Shown here one piece after another: positions 36,548 through 44,355 of a DNA stretch of 64,000 nt; position 1 is the stretch's first letter; each line of letters begins with the position of its first letter. Made by a program: the position numbers and the translations under genes. The stretch spans positions 930,001 through 994,000 of the forward strand of contig CP133595.1 of NCBI GenBank assembly GCA_031200235.1, given 5' to 3'. The DNA is from Cuniculiplasma divulgatum. GTDB lineage: Archaea > Thermoplasmatota > Thermoplasmata > Thermoplasmatales > Thermoplasmataceae. The notes below the pieces were generated by a model. That model was given only the letters and a program-made list of their open reading frames with translations. It had not been told where the DNA came from and searched no databases.

Positions 36548-36838
36548 ATTTTTTTTCATAATCAATGATAGACAAAAATATTGATGACAATAAAAAGAAA
36601 GTGTGGGAAATCTTGATTGCCAGACATACTAAAATAGTCTGAGATAATTCATTGAGAAATACGAATAGATGATCAGTAAATATATGGCTATTCTTCTGGC
36701 TGTGGCTTCGGAAAGTAGGAAAAGAGCCACTGGAAGGATTTGAAACCGCCCGTCTGCCGATTAATAGGGATGAAAAAGAAGGACTCTCATAAAACACAGG
36801 CATATCGTTGCGTGTGATTTTCTCTTCACTAGTATCTA
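36548..36838. other. Gap with possible gene fragment and repeat copy
   Basis: A short plus-strand frame at 36565-36642 reads MIDKNIDDNKKKVWEILIAR and stops after 25 codons; it could be the beginning of a lost gene. From 36701 the gap holds the repeat copy derived from the tRNA-Thr region. The last 60 bases are A/T-rich and downstream of the PadR gene. Nothing else is recognised. Confidence 0.35.
36701..36737. repeat. Outer copy of the tRNA-Thr-associated direct repeat (attachment-site-like)
   Basis: This 37-base stretch matches 41239-41275 with two mismatches and begins TGTGGCTTCGGAAAGTAGGA. The part agagccactgga corresponds to the 3' end of the tRNA-Thr gene. Weaker similarity to the tRNA continues for about 30 more bases (to 36765), but the T-arm pairing is broken and no intact tRNA is formed. 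It looks like the distal attachment site of an integrated element. Confidence 0.65.
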
Positions 36839-37195
36839 TTATAATAATCCTATAAGCTTATTAAGTCCGTTCTTCCAGCTCTCGGAAAACTGAGCCATAT
36901 CTTTTATGGCCTCTCTTCCAAGATCCGTAATAGTATACATCTGTCTTGCCCGCTCTCCCTGCATTATTTCGCGCCTTTCCACATATCCATCCTTTTCCAG
37001 TGAGCCAAGGGCGGGATATATGGAACCAGCGGTGGGCCTCCAATAACCTTGTGTGCGCAGGGAAATTTCACTCATTATTTCATATCCATGCATTGGCTTA
37101 TTTTCAAGAATTTTAAGTATCAAAGGCTTGAGTATTCCTGGTGGGATAAGACTTACTCTGAATGGGCCACATTGACAGGCGCAATTTTTATCCAC
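36839..37195 (-). CDS. PadR family transcriptional regulator with N-terminal cysteine cluster
   Basis: The 118-residue protein has the PadR winged helix: ILKPLILKILENKPMHGYEI, then RPTAGSIYPALGSLEKDGYV and the wing with YTITDLGREAI. An unusual N-terminal extension contains three Cys within residues 5-9 (CACQC), which may bind metal or react with thiols or persulfides. The start is a GTG at 37195, immediately after the stop of the zinc-ribbon-like gene. It ends a three-gene unit of small Cys-rich proteins. Confidence 0.85.
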   Translation of the reverse strand: MDKNCACQCGPFRVSLIPPGILKPLILKILENKPMHGYEIMSEISLRTQGYWRPTAGSIYPALGSLEKDGYVERREIMQGERARQMYTITDLGREAIKDMAQFSESWKNGLNKLIGLL

Positions 37196-37426
37196 TTACT
37201 TTCCAACCTCCTTTCTTAGTAGTTCTTTCTGGATTTCAATTTCCTCCAATTCTACCCTCTTTGCAGCAATTGTTGAATACAGTCTCTCTATTTTTTCTAT
37301 CTCAAGAACTTTTGCATGATGCAGTGCACAGAGTTCACAACCGTATAGTCTTACCACTCCGTCTATTTCAAACGGAAACTCCTTACCTGGCATTACAGGT
37401 TCGCCACAGTCGGCACATTTCAACAT
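37196..37426 (-). CDS. Small zinc-ribbon-like protein with coiled-coil tail
   Basis: The 76-residue protein has two CxxC motifs, CADC at residues 4-7 and CELC near 30-33, the latter followed by a His pair (ALHHAK). It ends in a helical Lys/Glu-rich tail. A single bound zinc or iron is likely. I do not recognise a named family. It is between the DUF5320-like and PadR genes with no base between its stop and the PadR start. Confidence 0.65.
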   Translation of the reverse strand: MLKCADCGEPVMPGKEFPFEIDGVVRLYGCELCALHHAKVLEIEKIERLYSTIAAKRVELEEIEIQKELLRKEVGK

Positions 37427-37459
37427 CCCTACTAACTCTCAATTTTTGTGGAGTTAAGT

Positions 37460-37669
37460 TTACTCCACATTCTCGTTTTTGTGCGACTTGATCCTTGCCA
37501 GTTTCCTCTCCAACAAAGATATCTCATTCTCCAGCTGTTCCTTGTAGTCCTCAAGATCTTCAGCCACATCCTTTTCAGAACGGTTCCGAAACATCTGGCC
37601 GCATCTGGCCATTCTGGATTCCATGTATTCGTTGTCGCATCCACACCTGTTTTTATTCATTCCATACAT
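37460..37669 (-). CDS. Small DUF5320-like protein
   Basis: The 69-residue protein has an N-terminal part with CGC near residue 9 and another Cys near 23. Its C-terminal coiled coil reads YKEQLENEISLLERKLARI. This matches the ending of DUF5320 proteins, small archaeal and anaerobe proteins often found with PadR-like regulators or iron-molybdenum-cofactor-type proteins. The function is unknown. It is the first gene of the unit. Confidence 0.6.
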   Translation of the reverse strand: MYGMNKNRCGCDNEYMESRMARCGQMFRNRSEKDVAEDLEDYKEQLENEISLLERKLARIKSHKNENVE

Positions 37670-37715
37670 TTGTTTTTACCTCATTAGAGTATTATTGTTT
37701 CCTATATACTGCTGT

Positions 37716-37725
37716 CGATATATCG
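37716..37725. promoter_or_regulatory. Palindrome CGATATATCG upstream of the PadR unit
   Basis: The ten-base palindrome lies about 50 bases upstream of the first gene of the PadR unit, inside the imperfect longer repeat tgtcgatatatcgttgaca. PadR proteins often bind such ATAT-rich palindromes upstream of their own operon. Binding is an inference. Confidence 0.4.
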
Positions 37726-38059
37726 TTGACAATTTCAATAAACCTACATGGAATGATAATAGATAACACATAGATTTAAACAAATCCGCTACTCAATGCA
37801 ATCCATAGCAGTCCTTGTCATTGTAAGATATAAATCGATCTTCCACAAATCCTCCACTTGACCTTGCTGAGAATATTGCTTTAAAACGGTCTTAGAATTT
37901 TCCCCCAGTTATATTCATTCAATCTAGTTTTTAACAGGCTGAATGAAAAATACCATGCTGTGAAAAGAGCCCATAGCACATCAAGGATAAAATGCGTTGA
38001 TGAGTCTGGTCTTTTGTGAATTAAAGTTACATTCAAAAAGTTGAAGCTAGTCGAAGAAT

Positions 38060-38080
38060 TTATTATCCTTTGGATAATAA
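38060..38080. promoter_or_regulatory. Perfect 9+9 inverted repeat before the metallo-hydrolase gene
   Basis: TTATTATCC and GGATAATAA are exact complements around TTT. The repeat ends six bases before the ATG at 38087, so a bound protein would cover the start of the message. TrmB, encoded by the next gene, and PadR are candidate ligands. Confidence 0.5.
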
Positions 38081-38086
38081 TGTTTT

Positions 38087-38818
38087 ATGCCACTTGTAAG
38101 ACAGATCCTGAATGAGGAACGCTCGTGTGCCTCGTACATTATTGGATGCCCCAGTTCTGGAAAAGCGTTTGTAATCGATCCTAAATACGAGGTGGATACA
38201 TACATTCAGATGGCTAGTTCGCTGGCACTGAAGATAGACAGTATAATAGAAACCCACATTCACGCCGACCATATATCGGGTGCTAAGAAATTACATACAG
38301 CTACAGGTGCCCCCATCTATATGTTTGAAGATGCAAAGGTGAAATTTGGTTTCCTCCCACTGAAGGAAGGGAATACCATGAAAATAGGAAACGCACGGAT
38401 AATGGTATTACACACACCAGGGCACACACCGGAGAGCATATCCTTGGTGTATTACGATGATAAGAGAAATCCTGAAACTCCATCAACAATCTTCACAGGA
38501 GACACGCTATTTGTTGGCGATGTTGGACGATCAGATATTTCTGGAATGGACACCTCGTATGAATTATACGAAAGCATAACGGAAAAAATATTGCGTCTGC
38601 CGGACTTTGTAGAATTAATGCCTGCACACTATTCGGGCTCCACCTGCGGTGCTGAAATGAGCCCAAAAGCCTCTTCAACCCTTGGGTATGAACGGCTATG
38701 CAATCCTCTCCTTCAGACGGAGTCATATAGTGATTTCAGAAAAAAACTCGGTGAAATACAGCTGCAACCCGTACCTGAAAAGGAAAAGATAAGGGAGATA
38801 AATATCAGGGGAAATTAA
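38087..38818 (+). CDS. Metallo-beta-lactamase-fold hydrolase, persulfide dioxygenase-like
   Basis: The 243-residue protein has the metal motif THIHADHISGAKKL near residues 58-71, LHTPGHTPESIS near 108-119, FTGDTLFVGDVGRSD near 138-152 and a late His in PAHYSG. The pattern is closest to ETHE1-type persulfide dioxygenases and glyoxalase II relatives. The first oxidise glutathione or low-molecular persulfides to sulfite. A rhodanese fusion is absent. It begins a unit with TrmB and an MFS transporter, one base apart from TrmB. Confidence 0.82.
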   Translation: MPLVRQILNEERSCASYIIGCPSSGKAFVIDPKYEVDTYIQMASSLALKIDSIIETHIHADHISGAKKLHTATGAPIYMFEDAKVKFGFLPLKEGNTMKIGNARIMVLHTPGHTPESISLVYYDDKRNPETPSTIFTGDTLFVGDVGRSDISGMDTSYELYESITEKILRLPDFVELMPAHYSGSTCGAEMSPKASSTLGYERLCNPLLQTESYSDFRKKLGEIQLQPVPEKEKIREINIRGN

Positions 38819-38819
38819 G

Positions 38820-39590
38820 GTGTCAGACAAGGAAGATAATGCTGATGCACGGTCCAAAATATTGGTTGAGCTCGAATATCTTGGGCTTACACACTATGAG
38901 GCTGAGTTATTTCTCACTCTATCACTCAGGGGGATGACGGCAAGGGAGCTTGCCCAAACAACTGAGATTCCTTACACAAAAGTATACGCTGTTTTAGAGA
39001 AATTGAACCAACTTAATCTGGTACAGAGGGTATCAAGCAGTCCATCCTTGTTTTCAATCCCTGAACCGGACATTGTTATTGGCGTCCTGTGTGATGAGGT
39101 CAGATCCAGGATCGATGAGATTGAGGGTCATATAACCAATTACCTGGCATCTGTCAGGAGGAACGTAAACAAATCGGATGATCTCAACATGTCATGGAAC
39201 ATAGTTGGTTCCAGTAAGGTACGGTATTACCTCCAAACCATGGTAAAAAAAGCACGGCGTTCAATCTATGTGATGGATCCGGGGATCAGAACAGTCGACA
39301 GCAAATTGCATGAAATTTTCAAATCTAAGACGGATGTTCAGTTGAAAATGATATTTTCCACCGGTGACCTGAAAGAAATTCCAGAAGATCTCATACCATT
39401 CTCAAGAATATCTGACAGGTTGAACTCAAGGTACTATGTTTTTGACAACGAGACCTCGTTTATGATTTCCATGGAGAAAGACCATGAGATCTATGGAATA
39501 GTGGAACCATGCAGTAATTGCGTTTTGCAGTCCAGAGAACATTTCGAAATGATGTGGGACAGATCCAGGCCTGCATGCCCAAAAGGATGA
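38820..39590 (+). CDS. TrmB family transcriptional regulator
   Basis: The 256-residue protein has the TrmB winged helix (YLGLTHYEAELFLTLSLRG, then IPYTKVYAVLEKLNQLNLV) in residues 10-75. A coiled linker and a C-terminal PLD-like sensor region with VRYYLQTMVKKARRSIYVMD follow. TrmB proteins typically sense sugars, but sensors vary. The start is a GTG at 38820, directly after the hydrolase stop. It is likely the local regulator of the hydrolase/MFS unit. Confidence 0.85.
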   Translation: MSDKEDNADARSKILVELEYLGLTHYEAELFLTLSLRGMTARELAQTTEIPYTKVYAVLEKLNQLNLVQRVSSSPSLFSIPEPDIVIGVLCDEVRSRIDEIEGHITNYLASVRRNVNKSDDLNMSWNIVGSSKVRYYLQTMVKKARRSIYVMDPGIRTVDSKLHEIFKSKTDVQLKMIFSTGDLKEIPEDLIPFSRISDRLNSRYYVFDNETSFMISMEKDHEIYGIVEPCSNCVLQSREHFEMMWDRSRPACPKG

Positions 39591-39596
39591 TTCATC

Positions 39597-40847
39597 TTGG
39601 CACTCACAAAAAACGGTGCTCAATCAGAAGGATTAACACATGACGGTACACAGTACATTATCCTCCTATTACTGACCCTTTTCATTGGGTGGTTTCTGGG
39701 GATAGAGCGTGTTCTCGTCCCTGCAATGGCTAAGGACATATATCATATCTCATCATATTTATACATACTCTCATTTCTGGTGGCTTTTGGCTTCACAAAG
39801 AGTGTACTTAATCTCGTATCAGGAAAAATATCAGATGACATTGGAAGAAAGAAACTGCTGCTTATAGGATGGCTGGTGGCTATCCCAGTCCCTTTCATAT
39901 TCTACTTCTCAACAAGCTGGAATATGATTGTACTTGCCAATATCGGGGTAGGTGTTAATCAGGCATTCGCATGGACTATGACAGTAACCGCCGGACTGGA
40001 TCTGAGCAGAAGTACATCCCGAGGCCTTACTGTTGGACTGAACGAGGCAGCTGGTTACATAGGTCAGGCTACTGCGGGAGTCATTACTGGCTATATGGCT
40101 GCGTCATATGGGTTAAGGGGAGCGTCATTCCTCTTCGGAATAGTGGTTGTAATTGTGGCAATAGGAATCACTGCACTTACAATAAGGGAAACTGTCGGCT
40201 TTGCCAGATCAGAAGATTTCGGGATAAACCAAACGGGTAGTTCGGTTTCATTCATGAAGATGTTTACAGATACATCATGGTCAAACAGGCTCCTCTTTTC
40301 TTATTCACAGGCCGGTCTCATTGAGAAATTTGTGGATGTTGTATTCTGGGGGCTCATGCCATTATACCTTCTTTCACTTCATTTCAGCCTGTTTACTGCA
40401 GCTGTTTTGGTTGGAATTTATCAGATGACATGGGGTTTGCTCCAGATTATAACTGGAAGGCTTTCGGACCATATTGGCCGCAATGTGCTTATAATTACGG
40501 GCTTCTGGATTGATTCCACTGCCATGGTAGGTTTCGTCTTCTTTCATGGAATTGTAATTATTGGCTTGCTGAGTTTTCTTGCAGGTCTCGGAATGGCGTT
40601 TCTGTATCCTGTTCTCATCGCCGCCGTGAATGATAAGGTCAAACCATCCGAAAGGGGTGCAAGACTTGGTGTTTACAGGCTCTGGCGAGATTCCGGCTAT
40701 GGATTCGGCGCTATCTTTGTGGGAATATTGGCAAGCGCGTTGAATATTAGATCTGTGTTTATCGGTGTCGCACTACTGATGTCTGTTTCAGGTGGAATCG
40801 TTATGATTGCCTGCAGGATTAATCACCGTAAGTCCTCGGTACCATAG
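39597..40847 (+). CDS. MFS transporter
   Basis: The 416-residue protein has about 12 helices, with the motif SGKISDDIGRKKLLLIGW after helix 2 and TGRLSDHIGRNVLIITGF in the second half. It is the last gene of the hydrolase/TrmB unit. The start is probably the TTG at 39597. The context suggests export of a sulfur compound such as sulfite or a thiol, but the substrate is not shown. Confidence 0.82.
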   Translation: MALTKNGAQSEGLTHDGTQYIILLLLTLFIGWFLGIERVLVPAMAKDIYHISSYLYILSFLVAFGFTKSVLNLVSGKISDDIGRKKLLLIGWLVAIPVPFIFYFSTSWNMIVLANIGVGVNQAFAWTMTVTAGLDLSRSTSRGLTVGLNEAAGYIGQATAGVITGYMAASYGLRGASFLFGIVVVIVAIGITALTIRETVGFARSEDFGINQTGSSVSFMKMFTDTSWSNRLLFSYSQAGLIEKFVDVVFWGLMPLYLLSLHFSLFTAAVLVGIYQMTWGLLQIITGRLSDHIGRNVLIITGFWIDSTAMVGFVFFHGIVIIGLLSFLAGLGMAFLYPVLIAAVNDKVKPSERGARLGVYRLWRDSGYGFGAIFVGILASALNIRSVFIGVALLMSVSGGIVMIACRINHRKSSVP

Positions 40848-41262
40848 CTAAGTAACAAAATTGCAGTTAAAGTGGAAACGGGTAGGAAAAATTCTTCCCA
40901 CGTTGGATACGGAGATCTCAGAGAATGAAAATCAGCAACGATAGGCCGTTTGCCGGTATTCAAAGGATTATGATCCGGTAATGTACTCAAATGCTTAAGA
41001 AATTCTAGAACCGCTGCCAAAGTTTTTTGGATGAACATAAAAAATAATTAAAGAAGTATTTTTAGTGACCTAAAATAAGCAATAACACAGCAATTTTTAA
41101 TCTTCGTCAGTTACCTCTGGACCCTCTCCCTCAGATCCGGGTTCACAACTATCTGCTTCAGCAACGTTTTAAGGGTTTGCTGAATTTTAAGTAAAATATA
41201 CAATAAATTTCATTGCAAATTGGATCGTTCTCAATTAATGTGGCTTCGGAAAGTAGGACAAG
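40848..41262. other. Gap downstream of tRNA-Thr, possible gene fragments only
   Basis: No complete gene is seen. On the minus strand a short open stretch ending at 41111 reads LKTLLKQIVVNPDLRERVQR before a stop, which looks like the C-terminus of a lost protein. The lower part has several T-rich runs. The far end contains the inner copy of the 37-base repeat. Confidence 0.4.
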
Positions 41263-41275
41263 AGCCACTGGAGGG
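41239..41275. repeat. Inner copy of the tRNA-Thr direct repeat
   Basis: This copy covers the last 13 bases of the tRNA-Thr gene and 24 bases beyond its 3' end. It matches 36701-36737 except at two positions. Confidence 0.7.
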
Positions 41276-41335
41276 TATCGATCCCCCGACCTGCTGATTA
41301 CAAGTCAGCTGCTCTACCAACTGAGCTACAGTGGC
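41263..41335 (-). tRNA. tRNA-Thr (anticodon UGU)
   Basis: The minus strand folds into a full cloverleaf of 73 bases. The acceptor stem is GCCACTG with CAGTGGC and a T discriminator. The D arm contains AGCTCAGTTGGTAGAGC. The anticodon stem GCTGA/TCAGC encloses the loop CTTGTAA with anticodon TGT, and the T arm is GGGGG with a CCCTC partner. No intron is present and CCA is not encoded. The anticodon reads ACA-type threonine codons. Confidence 0.93.
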
Positions 41336-41460
41336 ACCAGAGGGCTAATATTTGGTATAAGATAAACCTTTCAATGGAAATAAGTTAATGTTTCATTTGT
41401 ATGATAGAGAATCATTCTTGAATACAAACACTTTATTCATCAGGTCATTATCTGATTCCA

Positions 41461-41757
41461 ATGGACTGCACTGCTTTGGACCTTCATTTATCGGGATCGG
41501 CACAGAAGGTGCTGAACGTCTTGCTTTCAATGAAAATTGCAAGGTTTGAGGACCTCAAGGAGAGAACAGGCCTACCCAAGCGCACTCTACTTTACTCAAT
41601 AAGGATTCTCAGGGATGCAGGCATTGTTGAGACGCAGATTTGCATGAATGATGCAAGAAGGAGATTTTATTGTGTCAAACTTGGTGGTATCGGGAGTAAC
41701 CAATCAATTAATGAACAACAATCCACTGAACAGTTATGGCATTCCTGGAAGAGCTGA
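41461..41757 (+). CDS. Small winged-helix DNA-binding protein
   Basis: The 98-residue protein has a winged helix in residues 12-75 (VLLSMKIARFEDLKERTGLP, then RTLLYSIRILRDAGIVE), similar to archaeal MarR/ArsR-like regulators. Its last 22 bases overlap the start of the GlcD gene. It may regulate that oxidase operon. The overlap implies coupled translation. Confidence 0.72.
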   Translation: MDCTALDLHLSGSAQKVLNVLLSMKIARFEDLKERTGLPKRTLLYSIRILRDAGIVETQICMNDARRRFYCVKLGGIGSNQSINEQQSTEQLWHSWKS

Positions 41758-43127
41758 AATCATCCGTGGGCAGCGTGCTTATCCAGAAGCATGAGCAGAA
41801 AATTCCATACGAAACAGATGCATCGTATTTTCAGGGCAGCGAACCGCTGGCAGTGGTGGTTCCGGAAACGGTCGACCAGGTAAGCAGGATAATGAAGCTG
41901 TGCCAGAAATATTCAGTTCCAGTTGTTGTAAGGGGCGGCGGTACTTCACTCACAGGCTCGTCCGTGCCACTGGATGGATTCGTGGTAATCAGCATGTCCC
42001 GTTTCGACAGGATAATTGAGGTGAAGCCTCAGGACAGGTATGCCATAGTGGAGCCCGGAGTAAGGCTGGACACACTTAATGAAAACCTGTCTCACACAGG
42101 GCACTTCTACCCGCCGGATCCGGCCAGCTCCATGGCGGCCACTGTCGGCGGCTCCATTTCCACCAATGCAGGAGGGCTGAGGGCCGCAACATACGGTACA
42201 ACCCGAAACTGGGTGCTTGGCCTGGAGGCTGTGCTTCCAAACGGAGAGGTAGTGAACCTTGGAGGAAAGGTGCTGAAAAGAACCGCCGGCTATGATCTGA
42301 CTGCAATGTTTGTTGGCGCGGAGGGAACCCTTGGGATCATAACAAAGGCCATACTGAAAATCTGGCCAATACCTGAAACGAAAGGCCGGATCCTGGCATA
42401 TTATCAGGATATAGAGAAAGTCGGGATGGCCATTTCCACCATGAAGGAAAAAGGCATAACTCCCGAAATAGCGGAATTCATGGACAGGATCACGATGAAT
42501 TCCCTGGAAAAGGCCAGAGGAATGCACTTCCCGGAATCTGCACGCTACATGCTCATAGTTGATATATCATCAACACGGGAAAGCCTGCAGCGGCAGCTTG
42601 ATGAAGCCGTTGCCGTGCTCAGGCAGTTCTCTCCAACAGACATCACTGTTACAACAGATCCGGCAGAAATGGCTCGCATATACGAGGCAAGAAAGGGTGC
42701 CTACGCATCCCTGCTCAGTGAAAGGTCTTCCCCCACAGAAAGGGTGGTAATTGGGGATATAGTTGTGCCCGCATCAAGTCTTCCAATGGCACTGAAAGAG
42801 AGCGAGGAGAAGCTGAAGGAGGATGGAGTCAGGGCAGCCTTATTCGGCCACATTGCTGATGGCAACATACATGCGAATATATTCGCAGATACCGGAAATG
42901 TAGAGCAGATGAAGAAGGTGGACAGGTTCCAGATGGATCTGGGAAAAATCGCCCTGAAATACGGCGGAAGTGTTTCCGCTGAACACGGCATCGGGATGGA
43001 GAAAAAGGAACTTCTCAGGATGGAACTGGATTCCAGCGGCAACCCATACGTGATGGAGATCATGAAAACCATACGAAGGAGCTTTGATCCCATGGGAATA
43101 ATGAACAGGGGGAAGATGTTTGACTGA
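41736..43127 (+). CDS. glcD: FAD-linked 2-hydroxyacid oxidase/dehydrogenase (GlcD/D-lactate dehydrogenase type)
   Basis: The 463-residue flavoprotein has the FAD-binding PCMH domain (VVVRGGGTSLTGSSVP near residues 65-80, then STNAGGLRAATYGTTRNWVL) and the C-terminal FAD-oxidase domain ending in SAEHGIGMEKKE and FDPMGIMNRGKMF. Such enzymes oxidise glycolate or D-lactate and pass electrons to an Fe-S partner. The next gene encodes that partner and overlaps by eight bases. Confidence 0.9.
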   Translation: MAFLEELKSSVGSVLIQKHEQKIPYETDASYFQGSEPLAVVVPETVDQVSRIMKLCQKYSVPVVVRGGGTSLTGSSVPLDGFVVISMSRFDRIIEVKPQDRYAIVEPGVRLDTLNENLSHTGHFYPPDPASSMAATVGGSISTNAGGLRAATYGTTRNWVLGLEAVLPNGEVVNLGGKVLKRTAGYDLTAMFVGAEGTLGIITKAILKIWPIPETKGRILAYYQDIEKVGMAISTMKEKGITPEIAEFMDRITMNSLEKARGMHFPESARYMLIVDISSTRESLQRQLDEAVAVLRQFSPTDITVTTDPAEMARIYEARKGAYASLLSERSSPTERVVIGDIVVPASSLPMALKESEEKLKEDGVRAALFGHIADGNIHANIFADTGNVEQMKKVDRFQMDLGKIALKYGGSVSAEHGIGMEKKELLRMELDSSGNPYVMEIMKTIRRSFDPMGIMNRGKMFD

Positions 43128-44355
43128 ATCCGTTCTGGACAAGCTTCAGGATGAGGTTGGTAAGTGCATAAGCTGCGGCTTCTGTGAAAGTGTCTGCCCA
43201 ACTTTGCCAGCATCAGGATATGACCTGTGGAAGGGTGCAAGGGGACGGGTCATTATGGGCCATGAGCTTGTGAACGCTGTGAGGGAGGGAAAGGCGGGGC
43301 AGCTGGACATTTCTGACAGTTTCTACTCCTGCCTGGACTGCTTTGCATGCCTTCAGGTATGTCCTGCCGGCGTGAATGCCGGAGTTGTGAGCCACCTGGC
43401 AAGAAGCCTCATAGTTGAGAGGCAGATCAAGGAGAACCAGAATCCCTATGCAAGGATGATTGTGGCAGCCACAATGAAATATATGAACCCCCTGGGAGTG
43501 CCAGCATCTTCCGACAACTGGGCAGAGGGACTGAAGTTTGATCAGGATTCCCCTGATCTGCTGTACACTGGCAACATGTACCAGTTAATGGCCTATACAG
43601 GAGGACTCAACCGGGTGAGGCAGATGGCCGGCCATCGCCTGTCAAAGATGATGGCCGGAATCATTGCAGGTCATCCTTCGGCCATAAGAGTGTCAACCTC
43701 ACAGAGGGATAGATCATTTCAGAAACAGCTGAATAATTCTCTGCGGAACATTGTCAGGCTGCTTCAGGCTGCAGGAAATCATTTTTCATATCTCGGTCCC
43801 GGGGAGCCATATCCAGGTACATTCATCTATGATCTGGGGTATCTTGAGGAATTCAGGGAATATGCAAACAGGGTATACAGAATGCTCAAGGAATCAGGCG
43901 CCAGAAGGATCATAACGGTTGATCCGCACACATATGATCTGCTGAAGCACACCTATCCAGAATATGTGGGAGGCTTCGATCTGGATGTGATATTCTATGC
44001 GGATCTCCTTTCTGGACTGGACATATCAAAAATTGACAGAAAGGTTGTGTATCATGAACCATGCCATTTTGTCCTGAGGGCCGATTCCTACACGGTTCCG
44101 CTAACACTCATAAGCAGGGCAGCCGAAACAGTCATGGCGCCCAGAAACGGCAGGAGGAATAATTGCTGTGGGGGTCCGGATGAGCTCATATTCCCAGATC
44201 TGTCGGAAAAAGTATCAAATGAGAGGTATTCGGAACTGGTTTCCACAGGAGCTTCGGAAATCATAACTGCCTGCCCCATATGCCTGGCAAACCTTTCCAA
44301 GGGGAAAAAAACAAGGGATATGGCAGACCTCCTTTCAGAGGCCTGCTTCAGGTAA
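43120..44355 (+). CDS. glcF: Fe-S subunit of the 2-hydroxyacid oxidase (GlcF/HdrD-like)
   Basis: The 411-residue protein has two [4Fe-4S] motifs, CISCGFCESVCP near residues 14-25 and CLDCFACLQVCP near 71-82. Two CCG-type domains follow, the first with a shortened HEPCHF and the second with NNCCGGPDE and ACPICLANL. It accepts electrons from the flavin subunit and delivers them to the quinone pool. The start is a TTG at 43120 inside the glcD end. It converges with the fused acyl-CoA enzyme gene. Confidence 0.88.
   Translation: MTESVLDKLQDEVGKCISCGFCESVCPTLPASGYDLWKGARGRVIMGHELVNAVREGKAGQLDISDSFYSCLDCFACLQVCPAGVNAGVVSHLARSLIVERQIKENQNPYARMIVAATMKYMNPLGVPASSDNWAEGLKFDQDSPDLLYTGNMYQLMAYTGGLNRVRQMAGHRLSKMMAGIIAGHPSAIRVSTSQRDRSFQKQLNNSLRNIVRLLQAAGNHFSYLGPGEPYPGTFIYDLGYLEEFREYANRVYRMLKESGARRIITVDPHTYDLLKHTYPEYVGGFDLDVIFYADLLSGLDISKIDRKVVYHEPCHFVLRADSYTVPLTLISRAAETVMAPRNGRRNNCCGGPDELIFPDLSEKVSNERYSELVSTGASEIITACPICLANLSKGKKTRDMADLLSEACFR

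Larger units (their letters stand above)
37670..38086. other. Divergent intergenic region with two inverted repeats
   Basis: The region separates the PadR unit from the metallo-hydrolase unit. It holds the palindromes described separately and otherwise A/T-rich noncoding sequence. No gene or RNA is recognised between them. Confidence 0.6.
36701..41275. mobile_element. Putative integrated segment at tRNA-Thr, no integrase seen
   Basis: A segment of about 4.5 kb lies between two 37-base direct repeats, one overlapping the 3' end of tRNA-Thr(UGU). This is the layout left by tRNA-targeting integrative elements. Inside are a PadR unit, a metallo-hydrolase/TrmB/MFS unit and long noncoding stretches. 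No integrase is found, so it may be a decayed or cargo-only element. A tandem tRNA-region duplication is an alternative. Confidence 0.5.

Noticed and set aside
36393-36584. Plus-strand frame of 63 codons after the IS5-type element
   Set aside because: It is the reverse side of the older IS remnant, whose minus strand matches the transposase C-terminus.
36701-36770. A second tRNA gene at the outer repeat copy
   Set aside because: Only the 3' part resembles a tRNA. The T-arm pairing is broken and no D arm or anticodon arm can be formed.
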